A DNA stretch of 64,000 bases from CAWJMN01 sp963844055 (GTDB taxonomy: Bacteria > Planctomycetota > Planctomycetia > Pirellulales > Pirellulaceae): assembly GCA_963844055.1 (NCBI GenBank), contig CAWJMN010000001.1:372001-436000 (forward strand), given 5' to 3'. Shown in pieces: positions 7,124 to 16,198 of the stretch (within the stretch, counting starts at the first letter, position 1; every line of letters begins with the position of its first letter). A program made the position numbers and the translations under genes. The notes under the pieces are model-generated. The model was not told where the DNA came from, made no database searches, and saw nothing but the letters and a program-made list of their open reading frames with translations.

Positions 7124-9841
7124 CTACTTCTTCTTGGATTCTTTCGCAGCCTTAGCGGCCTTCGCAGCAGCCTTCTGGGCCTTGATTGCAGCCTGGGCAG
7201 CAGCCAAGCGAGCGATTGGCACGCGGAATGGCGAGCAGCTAACGTAGTTCAGACCAGCATTGTGGCAGAAGTTGATGGAGGCAGGATCGCCACCATGTTC
7301 ACCGCAGATGCCAACCTTCAATGCGTCGCGAGTGCTACGACCCTTGGCCACGCCCATCTGAACCAATTGGCCAACACCGGTCGTGTCGAGCGATTGGAAT
7401 GGATCGACTGGTAGCAGATCCTTTTTCAGGTAGTCAGGCAAGAAGCTATTCACGTCGTCACGCGAGAAACCAAACGTCATTTGCGTCAGGTCGTTCGTGC
7501 CGAAGCTAAAGAAGTCGGCATGCTCGGCAATCTCGTCTGCCGTCAAAGCGGCACGTGGGATCTCGATCATCGTACCGATTTGAACGTCCAGGTCTCCCTT
7601 GAACTTCTTCTCGGCAAGAACCTTCTCTACCGTGGCGGCAGTCAGTTCACGCAAGTGCTTCAGTTCGGGGCCGGTGCAAACCAGCGGGATCATGATTTCT
7701 GGACGAGCATCAATCTTCTTCCCCTTGCAGATGATGGCCGCTTCGATGATCGCGCGGACCTGCATCTCCAGGATTTCAGGATAGGTGACGCTCAAACGGC
7801 AACCACGGTGACCCAGCATAGGGTTCATTTCGTGCAGCTTGTCCACCCGTGCCTTCACGGCTTGGGCCTTCACCTTGAGGATGTCCGCCAATTCTTGCTG
7901 AGCCTTGGCTTCGTGTGGCAAGAATTCGTGAAGTGGTGGATCGAGCAAACGAATCGTAACAGGCAAGTCCTTCATCGCGGTGAAGATGCCTACAAAGTCT
8001 TCGCGTTGGAAAGGTAGCAACTTGGCCAAAGCCTTCTTACGAGCTTCGACTTCGTCAGCCAAAATCATTTCGCGAACGGCAATGATCCGCTCTTCGCCGA
8101 AGAACATGTGTTCGGTACGGCAGAGACCGATGCCTTCAGCACCGAAGTCGCGAGCACGTTGCGAATCTTCTGGAGTGTCTGCATTGGTGCGGATCTTCAA
8201 GGTGCGATACTTGTCCGCCCACTTCATCACCGTGGCGAAATCGCCCGACAGCTTTGGAGTTTGGGTGGCCACTTCGCCGACCATCACTTCGCCGGTGCTA
8301 CCGTCGATGCTGAGGGTGTCCTTGTGAGTAAAGGTCTTCCCCTTGATGGTGCACTTGCGTCCCTTTTCGTCGATGACAACTTCGCCAGCACCGGCGACGC
8401 AGCAACGACCCCAACCGCGAGCCACAACCGCTGCGTGGCTGGTCATACCGCCCGTGCTGGTCAAAATACCAGCGGCGCTTTGCATGCCGTCGATATCTTC
8501 AGGGCTGGTTTCCTTGCGAACGAGCAATACCGTCTCGCCAGCGGCAGTGCGCTCTACAGCTTCTTCAGCCGTGAAAGCAAGCTTGCCCACCGAGGCTCCT
8601 GGCGAAGCAGGCAGGCCACGCGTGAGGACGTCGGCCTTCTTCTTGGCAGCAGGGTCAAAGCTTGGCAATAGCAGCTGGGTCAAGTCGCCAGCAGGAATGC
8701 GAAGTACGCCGGTCGTCTCGTCGATCAGCTTTTCCTTCACCATGTCGCAAGCAATGCGAACGGCAGCAGCGCCAGTACGCTTGCCTGTGCGGGTTTGCAG
8801 CATGAAGAGTACACCCTTTTCAATGGTGAACTCAATGTCTTGCATTTCCTTGTAGTGAGCTTCCAGCTTGTCCTTGATTTCAAGCAATTGCTTGTAAACC
8901 GTCTTGTTCCACTTGGGCATCTCGGCCACAGGTTGTGGCGTGCGGATACCAGCAACCACGTCTTCGCCTTGAGCGTTGACGAGGAATTCGCCGTAGAACT
9001 TGTTTTCGCCGGTCGAAGGATTGCGGGTGAAAGCCACACCGGTGCCGCTATCGTCACCCATGTTGCCGTACACCATCGACTGGACGTTGACGGCCGTACC
9101 GAGCAAGCCCTTGATGTTTTCCAGTTCGCGATAGCGAACGGCACGATGCTGCATCCAGCTCTTGAACACGGCTTCAATCGAAGCTTCGAGTTGAGCAAAC
9201 GGATCTTGAGGGAATTCCTTGCCGGTCCGCTTCTTGTAGACAGCCTTGTAAGCTTCGCACAATTCCACGAGGCCTTCAGCTGGCACTTCGGTGTCGAGCG
9301 CGACTTTGTACTTCTTCTTGATCGCGTCGAAAGCATGCTCGTAGTGTTCGTGACCGACATCCATAACGACGTCGCCGAACATGTTGATCAGACGACGGTA
9401 GGCGTCGTATGCAAAACGAACGTTGTTCGTGGCGTTTGCCAAACCAGCGGTCGACTCGTCCGTCAAACCCAGGTTCAAGATCGTGTTCATCATGCCTGGC
9501 ATCGACATGGCAGCGCCAGAGCGAACCGAGACGAGCAGGGGGTTCTTGCTATCGCCGAACTTCTTGCCCAGCTCTTTTTCGAGCATGGAGATGTTCTTGC
9601 GAACTTCGTCCATCAAGCCCGGTGGCAGCTTTTGCCCATTTTTGTAGTAGGCAGCGCACATCTCGGTGGTGATGGTAAAGCCAGGAGGAACTGGCAAGCC
9701 GATGCTGGTCATTTCCGCTAGGTTGGCACCCTTGCCACCCATAATAGCCTTGCTGACGCCGCGACCTTCGGTCTTCGACTTGCTGAAGTAGTAAACCATC
9801 TTGCCGCTATGTTCTTTTGCGGCGGGCTTTGCCTTGGCCAT
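7124..9841 (-). CDS. ppdK: Pyruvate, phosphate dikinase
   Basis: 905-residue PPDK, which interconverts pyruvate + ATP + Pi and PEP + AMP + PPi in the cytoplasm. The ATG at 9841 follows an AAGGGTAAG ribosome site; the open frame runs further upstream without a better start. The ATP-grasp domain begins with VYYFSKSK and MGGKGANLAEM; the swivelling phosphohistidine domain has GGMTSHAAVVARG with catalytic His469; the C-terminal PEP/pyruvate TIM barrel has the CGEHGGDP catalytic motif and GTNDLTQM. Length matches the family (about 875) except for an extra C-terminal tail of Ala and Lys (AAQAAIKAQKAAAKAAKAAK...), which is unusual. It stands alone between a terminator and the terminator of metG, so it is probably monocistronic. 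Confidence 0.97.
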   Translation of the reverse strand: MAKAKPAAKEHSGKMVYYFSKSKTEGRGVSKAIMGGKGANLAEMTSIGLPVPPGFTITTEMCAAYYKNGQKLPPGLMDEVRKNISMLEKELGKKFGDSKNPLLVSVRSGAAMSMPGMMNTILNLGLTDESTAGLANATNNVRFAYDAYRRLINMFGDVVMDVGHEHYEHAFDAIKKKYKVALDTEVPAEGLVELCEAYKAVYKKRTGKEFPQDPFAQLEASIEAVFKSWMQHRAVRYRELENIKGLLGTAVNVQSMVYGNMGDDSGTGVAFTRNPSTGENKFYGEFLVNAQGEDVVAGIRTPQPVAEMPKWNKTVYKQLLEIKDKLEAHYKEMQDIEFTIEKGVLFMLQTRTGKRTGAAAVRIACDMVKEKLIDETTGVLRIPAGDLTQLLLPSFDPAAKKKADVLTRGLPASPGASVGKLAFTAEEAVERTAAGETVLLVRKETSPEDIDGMQSAAGILTSTGGMTSHAAVVARGWGRCCVAGAGEVVIDEKGRKCTIKGKTFTHKDTLSIDGSTGEVMVGEVATQTPKLSGDFATVMKWADKYRTLKIRTNADTPEDSQRARDFGAEGIGLCRTEHMFFGEERIIAVREMILADEVEARKKALAKLLPFQREDFVGIFTAMKDLPVTIRLLDPPLHEFLPHEAKAQQELADILKVKAQAVKARVDKLHEMNPMLGHRGCRLSVTYPEILEMQVRAIIEAAIICKGKKIDARPEIMIPLVCTGPELKHLRELTAATVEKVLAEKKFKGDLDVQIGTMIEIPRAALTADEIAEHADFFSFGTNDLTQMTFGFSRDDVNSFLPDYLKKDLLPVDPFQSLDTTGVGQLVQMGVAKGRSTRDALKVGICGEHGGDPASINFCHNAGLNYVSCSPFRVPIARLAAAQAAIKAQKAAAKAAKAAKESKKK

Positions 9842-10152
9842 CTGTAACTTACCCTTTGTTAGAACTACTGCCGAAACTTGCGAAAACCTGGTCATCCGAG
9901 CCAGGGACCGTGGCCCCTGTTTTCCGGGACCTTCATGGGCGAACGCCCTTCAAATTTCGCGGAAAAACAAACCCAAAAGTCTAATGGCGGCCTTGCCAAG
10001 CGTCAATGACCTGCTAAGGGCCACAACCGCTCAGCAGGACCGTTAGGAAACAAGCGATTACCCCCTGCAAATGGCAGGTGAAACGATTCCCGGCCCAACG
10101 CTTCGTAATGTGCTAGGCGACCTCGAGCATACTACCGACGCCATCCAAAAGA

Positions 10153-10178
10153 AAATGGCCTGCTTTTGCAGGCCATTT
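10153..10178 (-). terminator. Intrinsic terminator of metG
   Basis: Perfect 11-bp stem AAATGGCCTGC / GCAGGCCATTT around a four-base loop (10153-10163 with 10168-10178). On the minus strand it is followed by TTCTTTTGG, fitting termination after metG. The remaining intergenic DNA up to ppdK (to about 10000) shows nothing else I can support besides the presumed ppdK promoter region. Confidence 0.75.
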
Positions 10179-10207
10179 CGAGTTTCTTAGGCGCGAAAAG
10201 TCCAAGA

Positions 10208-10675
10208 TTAATGCACGCGCATTCCGGGTTGTCCGCCGTCGGCAATGCCGAGCAGGAAGACGTCAGGACCACCAGGTCCCGCTGCAGTAACCATCCCTTC
10301 GCTTAATCCAAATTTCATCTGCCGTGGGGCCAAGTTGGCGACCATGATCACCAGACGCCCCACCAGCTCTTCCGGCTTGTAAGCAGCCTTGATCCCCGCG
10401 AAAACCTGCCGCGTGACGTCGCCCCCCAGGCCCAGCTTGAGCCGCAGAAGCTTCTTCGCTTCGGGCACTTCATGGGCCTCCAAAACGCGAGCAACACGCA
10501 AGTCCACCTTTGTGAACTCGTCAATTGAGATCTGCTCGGTGAGCAGGGGCTCTGCCAGCAGGCAGGCATCACTGTCGCTGGACGTTGTTGTCGGGGCGGC
10601 CTCACTCACAGGAGCCGCTTCCTTCGAATTTTCCATCATGGCGTCAATATCTTTCTTCTCAACACGTTTCATCAT
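10208..10675 (-). CDS. metG: Methionyl-tRNA synthetase, C-terminal fragment (tRNA-binding domain)
   Basis: This frame carries the C-terminal EMAP/Trbp111-like OB-fold domain of MetG: IDEFTKVDLRVARVLEAHEV, GLGGDVTRQVFAGI, VMVANLAPRQMKFGLSEGM. The frame is open and homologous further upstream to 10864, where residues AEASKLQDVCTVGLNLFRQ continue the synthetase without a gap. Adding these 218 residues to the 471 residues encoded by 10866-12278 gives about 689, the normal length of a MetG with a dimerising C-terminal domain. So this is one gene with a single extra base near 10865, not a separate tRNA-binding protein. Confidence 0.88.
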   Translation of the reverse strand: MMKRVEKKDIDAMMENSKEAAPVSEAAPTTTSSDSDACLLAEPLLTEQISIDEFTKVDLRVARVLEAHEVPEAKKLLRLKLGLGGDVTRQVFAGIKAAYKPEELVGRLVIMVANLAPRQMKFGLSEGMVTAAGPGGPDVFLLGIADGGQPGMRVH

Positions 10676-10754
10676 GTGACTAAAGCCAGCAATCGATTGC
10701 CCAACGAGGGGCTGCTGTGACTGGCTCCAGCTGGTAATCGGATCTTTGAGCAGT

Positions 10755-12278
10755 TCACCCGCATCGGCAGTCAGCTTCGGAAGTACCGGAGCCAGATAGA
10801 CAACGATTTGTCGGAATAGGTTCAGCCCAACGGTGCAAACATCTTGCAGCTTGCTCGCTTCGGCAGGGTTTCTTGGCCAAGACCCATGGCTTTTGCTCGT
10901 CGATATACGGGTTGGCCTTGTCTGCCAATTCCATGATCAAACGAACTGCCCGAGCATAGTCGCAATTGTCATAGGCCTTCGCAATCTCTTCACCAGCTGC
11001 TGCTGCATTGGCAAACAGGCCACCATCCTCGGGATAGGCTGCGGAAAGGCCCGTCTTTTCAACGAACTTGGCCGTACGACTAGCGAGGTTCACCACTTTG
11101 CCGACAAGGTCCGAATTGATCTTGTTGACGAACTCTTCAAAGTTCAAATCGAGATCATCCAGGCGTGGTCCTAGTTTGCTGGCGTAGTAGTAACGCAGAA
11201 ACGCAGGGTCCAAGTGCTTCAAATACTCTTCCGCACGGACGAAAGTCCCCTTCGACTTGCTCATCTTTTCGCCATCAACGGTCAAAAAACCGTGGATGTG
11301 AACTCGCTCAGGAAGCTTAAAGTTCGAGGCCTTTAACATGCCAGGCCAAAACAGCGTATGGAAATACGTGATGTCCTTGCCAATGAAATGATGGATCTCG
11401 GCGCCACGCGACTCGGCATCGGCACCTTGAGGCCACCAATCGTCAAACTTCTCGTCGTTGTTTTTGCACCACTGGGCCAGCGACGCCATATAGCCAATCG
11501 GCGCGTCAAACCAGACGTACCAAGAATTGCCTACGCTATCGGGAATTTCAAAGCCGAAGTACGGCGCTGGCCGTGAGACATCCCAGTCGCGTAAGGGGTC
11601 TTGTAGAAAGTGCCCCTGTAAATAGTTGGCCACTTCACTTTGCAGATGTTTACCCGACTGTGTCCATTCCGAAAGGAAGCCATGCAACTTTTCCAGTTCG
11701 ACGAAAAGATGCTTGGCCGTGCGGACCTCAGGCGTAGCCTTGGTCAGCGTGCTGTAAGGATTGACCAGCTCGGCCGGAGTATACGTCGCCCCGCACTTGT
11801 CGCAGTTATCGCCGTACTGGTCGGCGGCGCCACACTTGGGGCAAGTTCCCTTCACGAATCGGTCGGCCAAAAACGTACCAGCTTTCGGGTCGTAAAGCTG
11901 GCTGATGTCTTTCTCGACAATCAGGTCGGCTTTGCGCAGCTCCCCCCAGACCTTGTTGCAAAGGCGCCGATTCTCTGCACTATTCGTGCTGCCATAGTTG
12001 CTAAAAGCAACTTGGAAACCGGCAAAGTCCCGCTGATGGGCCTCGCTCATTTCGGCGATCAGGGCCTCTTCGCTCCGCTTCTCTTGGCGGGCCCGAATCA
12101 TGATGGCGGTGCCGTGGGTGTCGTCGGCGCACAAAAAGATGCACTGATGTCCCTGCATCTTCTGAAACCGGACCCAAATATCCGTTTGGATATACTCCAC
12201 CAAGTGCCCCAGATGGATGGGGCCGTTGGCATAAGGAAGGGCTGCCGTAACCAGGATTTTTTTGGGGCTGTCCGCCAT
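10755..12278 (-). CDS. metG: Methionyl-tRNA synthetase, catalytic fragment (frame broken near 10865)
   Basis: Class I aminoacyl-tRNA synthetase that charges tRNA-Met in the cytoplasm. The HIGH motif is HLGH (in GPIHLGHLVE, residues about 20-25); a zinc knuckle follows as CPKCGAADQYGDNCDKC; the KMSKS loop is EKMSKSKGTF, preceded by the DVSRPAPYFG and WYVWFDAPIGY segments. The protein is normal to WVLAKKP (residue about 471); the last 36 residues of the frame are out-of-frame reading after one extra base near 10865, and the true C-terminus lies in 10208-10864. MetG is essential, so a sequencing error is more likely than a dead gene. The start ATG gives a typical N-terminus. Confidence 0.93.
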   Translation of the reverse strand: MADSPKKILVTAALPYANGPIHLGHLVEYIQTDIWVRFQKMQGHQCIFLCADDTHGTAIMIRARQEKRSEEALIAEMSEAHQRDFAGFQVAFSNYGSTNSAENRRLCNKVWGELRKADLIVEKDISQLYDPKAGTFLADRFVKGTCPKCGAADQYGDNCDKCGATYTPAELVNPYSTLTKATPEVRTAKHLFVELEKLHGFLSEWTQSGKHLQSEVANYLQGHFLQDPLRDWDVSRPAPYFGFEIPDSVGNSWYVWFDAPIGYMASLAQWCKNNDEKFDDWWPQGADAESRGAEIHHFIGKDITYFHTLFWPGMLKASNFKLPERVHIHGFLTVDGEKMSKSKGTFVRAEEYLKHLDPAFLRYYYASKLGPRLDDLDLNFEEFVNKINSDLVGKVVNLASRTAKFVEKTGLSAAYPEDGGLFANAAAAGEEIAKAYDNCDYARAVRLIMELADKANPYIDEQKPWVLAKKPCRSEQAARCLHRWAEPIPTNRCLSGSGTSEADCRCG

Positions 12279-12549
12279 ACCAATCTACGCTTCTTTCCAG
12301 CTTTTTTCCGGTCAAAAACTCCGCGAATCCCTGATTGTACCACCCGCCGGAATCCTGGGGCAGAACCGTCCCGGGGTTACCCGGAAAGGCCCGCTTGGGG
12401 CCCTGAGAACGGCAACGAAAAGAGCGGTTGTCGCGAAAGTAAGGGCTGGTCGGATTCCGTTAGACGTGCTTGTTGGGGAAAACCTACCACGGAGAGCCAA
12501 TGGAGGTTAAACTACCTTGCGGCCTTTTTCTGTTGTCCAGGAGTGGTAC

Positions 12550-14436
12550 ATGTCCACCGCTAAATGCCCCCGTTGCGCTGATCTGGTTACTCTTCCCAAC
12601 ACGAACCATCCTCAGGCGCGGGTCCAATGTCCGTTGTGCCTGGAAGAATTCGAGCTGGGCGAACTATTAGCCAAGCTTCCTCCGCCACTGATCATCGTGG
12701 AATTGCCACCTGGCATCACGCTAGGACGAAAAGGCCTTTCGGCCGGCAGCGGTGATACCAGTGAACTAGGCCTCGCAGAAAATGTGCTGCTAGAGCCAGA
12801 AGGCGTGCTCCCTAGCGAGCATGAGCCGCTCGACGCTGCCTTAGAAGAACGGTCGCTACCAGCTTCGTCAGGAGCTTGGTCGATTTCGGATAGTGGTGAA
12901 CCGACCCTCATTCCCCAGTCGGATGATGAAGATGAGCTAAAGCTCGCTTCGAACGAAGACAAGCCATTCCGGTTTGGCGCTCCCGTCGGCGAAAGCGGGA
13001 CGGCCAGTGCTTCGATCAGCAGCGCTAGTACCACGAGCCCCGTTGGCCTCAAGGGAAAGACACGCCCCAAACGCAAAGAACGGAGCCCCGTTTTTGAAAT
13101 CGCCAAGATGGTGCTCGGCGGCGTAGCCGGCATCGTCGGTGCCAACGTGCTGCTTTGGTGGCTTCCTTTTGGCTACAGCAAGGACATGTTCGACCTGGGG
13201 CCCAAGCTTTCCAAGATTGCTGCGGTGCGTTGGGCGGTTCCTGCGAAGTACTGGGATGCCAGCGTTGCAACGGAAAAGCCCAAGGGTTCCGACGAGGACG
13301 CCGGTGACACAAAATCCAAAGACAAAAGCAAGGACAAGGCCAGCAAGACAAACGGCTCTGCCGGCAAAGACAAGCAAGAGAAAAAGACCTTCCCTGGCAA
13401 TGATGCGAAATCCCTGCAAAAGTTGAGCGACGAAGCAAAAGCCAAAGACCTCAGCAGCCTCGAACTGAACAAGGATGAAGGAGGATTCGTTGGCGGCTTA
13501 GATTCGGCAGAGATGCCTGCTGAAGGTCCCGGCCTGGATGTGGGCGAGAAGCCTGCCGACGGCGCCCCCGAAGCTAACCCTGGTGATGAGCCCGTAGGCG
13601 AACCATCCGAAAATAAGCCCGCCTCTGCGACGGAGCCAGCGGACGAGCCTGCCAAGGATCCAGCGAAAGAAGAAGCTCCTGGCGAAGAAAAACCTGCCAC
13701 GCCGGATGAGCCCAAGCCCGAAACCGAAAAGCCATCGGCTGACCCTCCAACAGACGAACCCAACCCGGACGAACCAAAACCCGAAGAGCCTAAGCCCGAG
13801 GAACCCTCGGAAAAGCCCGCTGAAACCCCGGCTGAACCCAAGCCCGAAGAGCCAACTCCAGAGCCAGCGGCTGCTGCTGACCCGATGATGGCCAAGCTGC
13901 AACAGAACATTGCGGCTGCGGATACCTCGCTAAAGGCCTACACTGCCGCGACTGAAGCCAAAGACACGGAAGCCCGTCGCAGCACGTTTCGTGAACTGTA
14001 TGCGGCCTTGGCCGAATCAGGCGTAGCCCTCAGCAGCCTCGATGCACAAAGTGCCGATGTGTCTGCCGTGCTCCCTGGTCTGCAAGCGATCTTGGCCGAG
14101 CTACCTGTTTCCAACAGCGTCAACAAGGCTCTCAATACAATGGCCTTGAAGTCGCTGGAGCAGCCAGCTGAAGGGAAAGGCATTGCCTTGCGGGGCAAGG
14201 TGGTCGACTTCCGCGCCATTGGCGAACAATTTGGCACGACCGTTGAGATGTCTCCAGGCGTGCAAGTGTTGGTAGTAACCGCCACCAATCCTCAAGACCA
14301 AGTCAAGGTGGGTGACGGTGTGCAAGTTGTCGGCACCATGGTTGTTGATCCCGCGAAGTCGATTGCAGGTTTCAAAGGGGATAGCTCAACCGTGCTTCGC
14401 AGCAACTACTGGCTAAAGATGGAACTGCCGCAGTAG
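12550..14436 (+). CDS. Zinc-ribbon, single-span protein with Pro/Glu-rich linker
   Basis: 628 residues. The chosen ATG at 12550 starts MSTAKCPRCADL; two CxxC pairs (C6/C9 and C27/C30) form a short zinc ribbon like those found at the N-terminus of many planctomycete proteins. An acidic low-complexity stretch follows, then one membrane segment near residue 190-210 (VLGGVAGIVGANVLLWWLPFG), then a very long charged, Pro/Glu/Lys-rich linker with many PKPEEP-type repeats up to about residue 445. The last 180 residues look folded (a helical part, then a beta-rich part with KGIALRGKVVDF and VQVVGTMVVDP, perhaps OB-like). I do not recognise a function. It is divergent from metG and followed by a strong terminator. 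Confidence 0.75.
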   Translation: MSTAKCPRCADLVTLPNTNHPQARVQCPLCLEEFELGELLAKLPPPLIIVELPPGITLGRKGLSAGSGDTSELGLAENVLLEPEGVLPSEHEPLDAALEERSLPASSGAWSISDSGEPTLIPQSDDEDELKLASNEDKPFRFGAPVGESGTASASISSASTTSPVGLKGKTRPKRKERSPVFEIAKMVLGGVAGIVGANVLLWWLPFGYSKDMFDLGPKLSKIAAVRWAVPAKYWDASVATEKPKGSDEDAGDTKSKDKSKDKASKTNGSAGKDKQEKKTFPGNDAKSLQKLSDEAKAKDLSSLELNKDEGGFVGGLDSAEMPAEGPGLDVGEKPADGAPEANPGDEPVGEPSENKPASATEPADEPAKDPAKEEAPGEEKPATPDEPKPETEKPSADPPTDEPNPDEPKPEEPKPEEPSEKPAETPAEPKPEEPTPEPAAAADPMMAKLQQNIAAADTSLKAYTAATEAKDTEARRSTFRELYAALAESGVALSSLDAQSADVSAVLPGLQAILAELPVSNSVNKALNTMALKSLEQPAEGKGIALRGKVVDFRAIGEQFGTTVEMSPGVQVLVVTATNPQDQVKVGDGVQVVGTMVVDPAKSIAGFKGDSSTVLRSNYWLKMELPQ

Positions 14437-14470
14437 TTCTCTTTGCCCATTCCGTTTGATGATCGATCCA

Positions 14471-14499
14471 AATGCCCAAGGCAAACCTTGGGCATTTTT
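14471..14499 (+). terminator. Intrinsic terminator
   Basis: 11-bp stem AATGCCCAAGG / CCTTGGGCATT (14471-14481 with 14486-14496) followed by TTT, 35 bases after the stop of the zinc-ribbon gene. Confidence 0.85.
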
Positions 14500-14730
14500 C
14501 ATGCACAAATGGTTTGTGTTTACATCTTCAACAGAGGTATACTTGCCGCCGATCTGAAACTATTTTTGCTTCGAGTGGTGGGCCACAGGTACGCAGTGCT
14601 GTACCGTTGCTGGAAAGTCCTCCATTTTCAGCGTAGGTCAGAGAAGTCTACGGCAATATGGCCCGATAAATGGACCGGTAAGTCGAGGCAAAACGCATCG
14701 ACTTTCAACTTGTAGTTTTCGAGGGTGGCT

Positions 14731-15252
14731 ATGTCTAATGAACTGAATCCCTATCAAGCAAGTGCGCCGCCCACAGACAGCCTTACATCGTCAAGTTTGC
14801 CCGCAGGCCCGCGATTTCAAACAGCGACAGAGTTGTTGAAATTTGCTCAAGCGCAGAAGTGGGCCATTTATGCCGTTGGACTGAACTGCGTTCTCAATAT
14901 TGCATGTAACATGATTCTGCGGGGGGTTCGAGGCACCTCCCCTATGACCGAACTAGGCGTGCATGCCGTCGTTGCGATCGTTTGGTTGGTGGCATTGGTA
15001 GTTGCTTTGGCCGGTCTGCTGCATTTAACACGGCTGACATTCAACTCGTGGCTCATTGCAATTCTCGTAGCTGTGACGGCTTTTATTCCCTGTTTGGCAA
15101 TGATCGTCATCCTGCTAGTCAATCAGCGGGCAAGCAAGATTTTGACAGCCGCTGGATATCGCTCTGATATCGCTGGAGTTCTAAAGATCCACATGGATCG
15201 TTTGAAGGCAGACGCAGAAGCAGAAAGAACCGCCCGCCAAGAGGTGACGTAG
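14731..15252 (+). CDS. Four-span membrane protein, function unknown
   Basis: 173 residues. The ATG at 14731 (MSNELNPYQASAPP) follows GAGGGTGG; a GTG six bases upstream is less likely. The N-terminus with NPYQAS followed by a Ser/Pro-rich stretch is of a type common at the start of planctomycete membrane proteins. After a soluble 50 residues come hydrophobic segments at about 48-68, 75-100 and 110-135, and a charged C-terminal tail (KADAEAERTARQEV). No catalytic residues stand out. The gene is separated from the previous one by a terminator and has about 230 bases of its own upstream DNA. It converges with the HEAT-like gene. Confidence 0.7.
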   Translation: MSNELNPYQASAPPTDSLTSSSLPAGPRFQTATELLKFAQAQKWAIYAVGLNCVLNIACNMILRGVRGTSPMTELGVHAVVAIVWLVALVVALAGLLHLTRLTFNSWLIAILVAVTAFIPCLAMIVILLVNQRASKILTAAGYRSDIAGVLKIHMDRLKADAEAERTARQEVT

Positions 15253-15280
15253 GTGGGGTTGCCAATAGAAGTCGCGAAGT

Positions 15281-16159
15281 TTATCTGTTGGCACTAGAAG
15301 TCGCCATTTCCCGCTGAAGGATTTTTTCAATGGCACTCTCAGCAGTGCCCTTTATATTTATCGCTCCTTGGTACTTTATCGCGGTAAGTTCCTGAAGTTG
15401 TGGAAGCGACTTCTTGGTGCCAACTTTTCCAAGCAAACGAGAAATTGTGGCTACCGCTAGGCCTTTTTGGCCCCTCAAACTCTCTAAGAGGTGATCTTCA
15501 AGTTCTGGCACTTCGATCTCCAAGAGTCCTATTGCCGTTGCAGCAGCCCAGACATCGAAGTGGTCTCCCGAAAGCAAAAGGTGAATGAGCGGCTCGACAA
15601 CTCGTCTGTCGTTTGATTTGCCGAGGGCTATGAGTGTCTCTGGAAGCTCCCTTTGCCGCTGCTCATTCTTCAGTTCTTCAAGCAGAACGGGAACGAGCGA
15701 CTCGTGCGGTCGCAAATAAGCAAGCCAAGTCCCCCATTCATATTTCCCTTCTTTGAGTTCCTTGCGGATTGCATCGGGTTTGAGCGACGCTTCTGCTTCA
15801 TGGCGAAAATCGCGAAAGTCGGGGTCTTGGGATTTCGAATTGTCGAGGAATTTTAGAACAGACTCGGCATGTGGTCGACAGCGACCTCGCCATAATTCTT
15901 TTGCTGCTTCCAGCTGTGTTGCTCCTTTTCCGTCCTCTAATTGTGAAGCCAGTTTTTCAGCGTAGAGAGAAATCGTTACCGCACAACTAAATTGAAGAAC
16001 TGATGGCGTGGGATGGTCTAGAGTTGACTTGCTAATGAACTTAGTGTCCCCGTACAGTTCATCGGGAAGAGTAAGCGATTCCTCCTGGCGATTGAATTGC
16101 ATCATAAGCGACACAATACAAACCATGATGAGAAGTACTGGAGTCCAAGCTTTTTGCAT
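15281..16159 (-). CDS. Membrane-anchored HEAT-repeat-like protein
   Basis: 292 residues from the ATG at 16159 with AAGGAA upstream (a GTG at 16177 is the alternative). An N-terminal hydrophobic segment (TPVLLIMVCIVSLMM) is a signal anchor. The middle is helical and charged; from about residue 160 on there are degenerate HEAT-like helix pairs (LVPVLLEELKNE, RVVEPLIHLLLSGDH, VWAAATAIGLLEIEV, AVATISRLLGKVGTK, LPQLQELTAIK). HEAT repeats usually bind other proteins. It is the last gene of a minus-strand unit, 39 bases after the DUF1501 gene, so it may work with the DUF1549/DUF1501 pair; that is inference from position only. Confidence 0.7.
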   Translation of the reverse strand: MQKAWTPVLLIMVCIVSLMMQFNRQEESLTLPDELYGDTKFISKSTLDHPTPSVLQFSCAVTISLYAEKLASQLEDGKGATQLEAAKELWRGRCRPHAESVLKFLDNSKSQDPDFRDFRHEAEASLKPDAIRKELKEGKYEWGTWLAYLRPHESLVPVLLEELKNEQRQRELPETLIALGKSNDRRVVEPLIHLLLSGDHFDVWAAATAIGLLEIEVPELEDHLLESLRGQKGLAVATISRLLGKVGTKKSLPQLQELTAIKYQGAINIKGTAESAIEKILQREMATSSANR

Positions 16160-16198
16160 GAGGGTCCGTTCCTTCACCGTAGTGTCTTGCGGCGATTT

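Noticed and set aside
10208..10675. Separate Trbp111-like tRNA-binding protein
   Set aside because: The same frame continues upstream into MetG sequence without a gap up to 10864; it is the C-terminal domain of a frame-broken metG.
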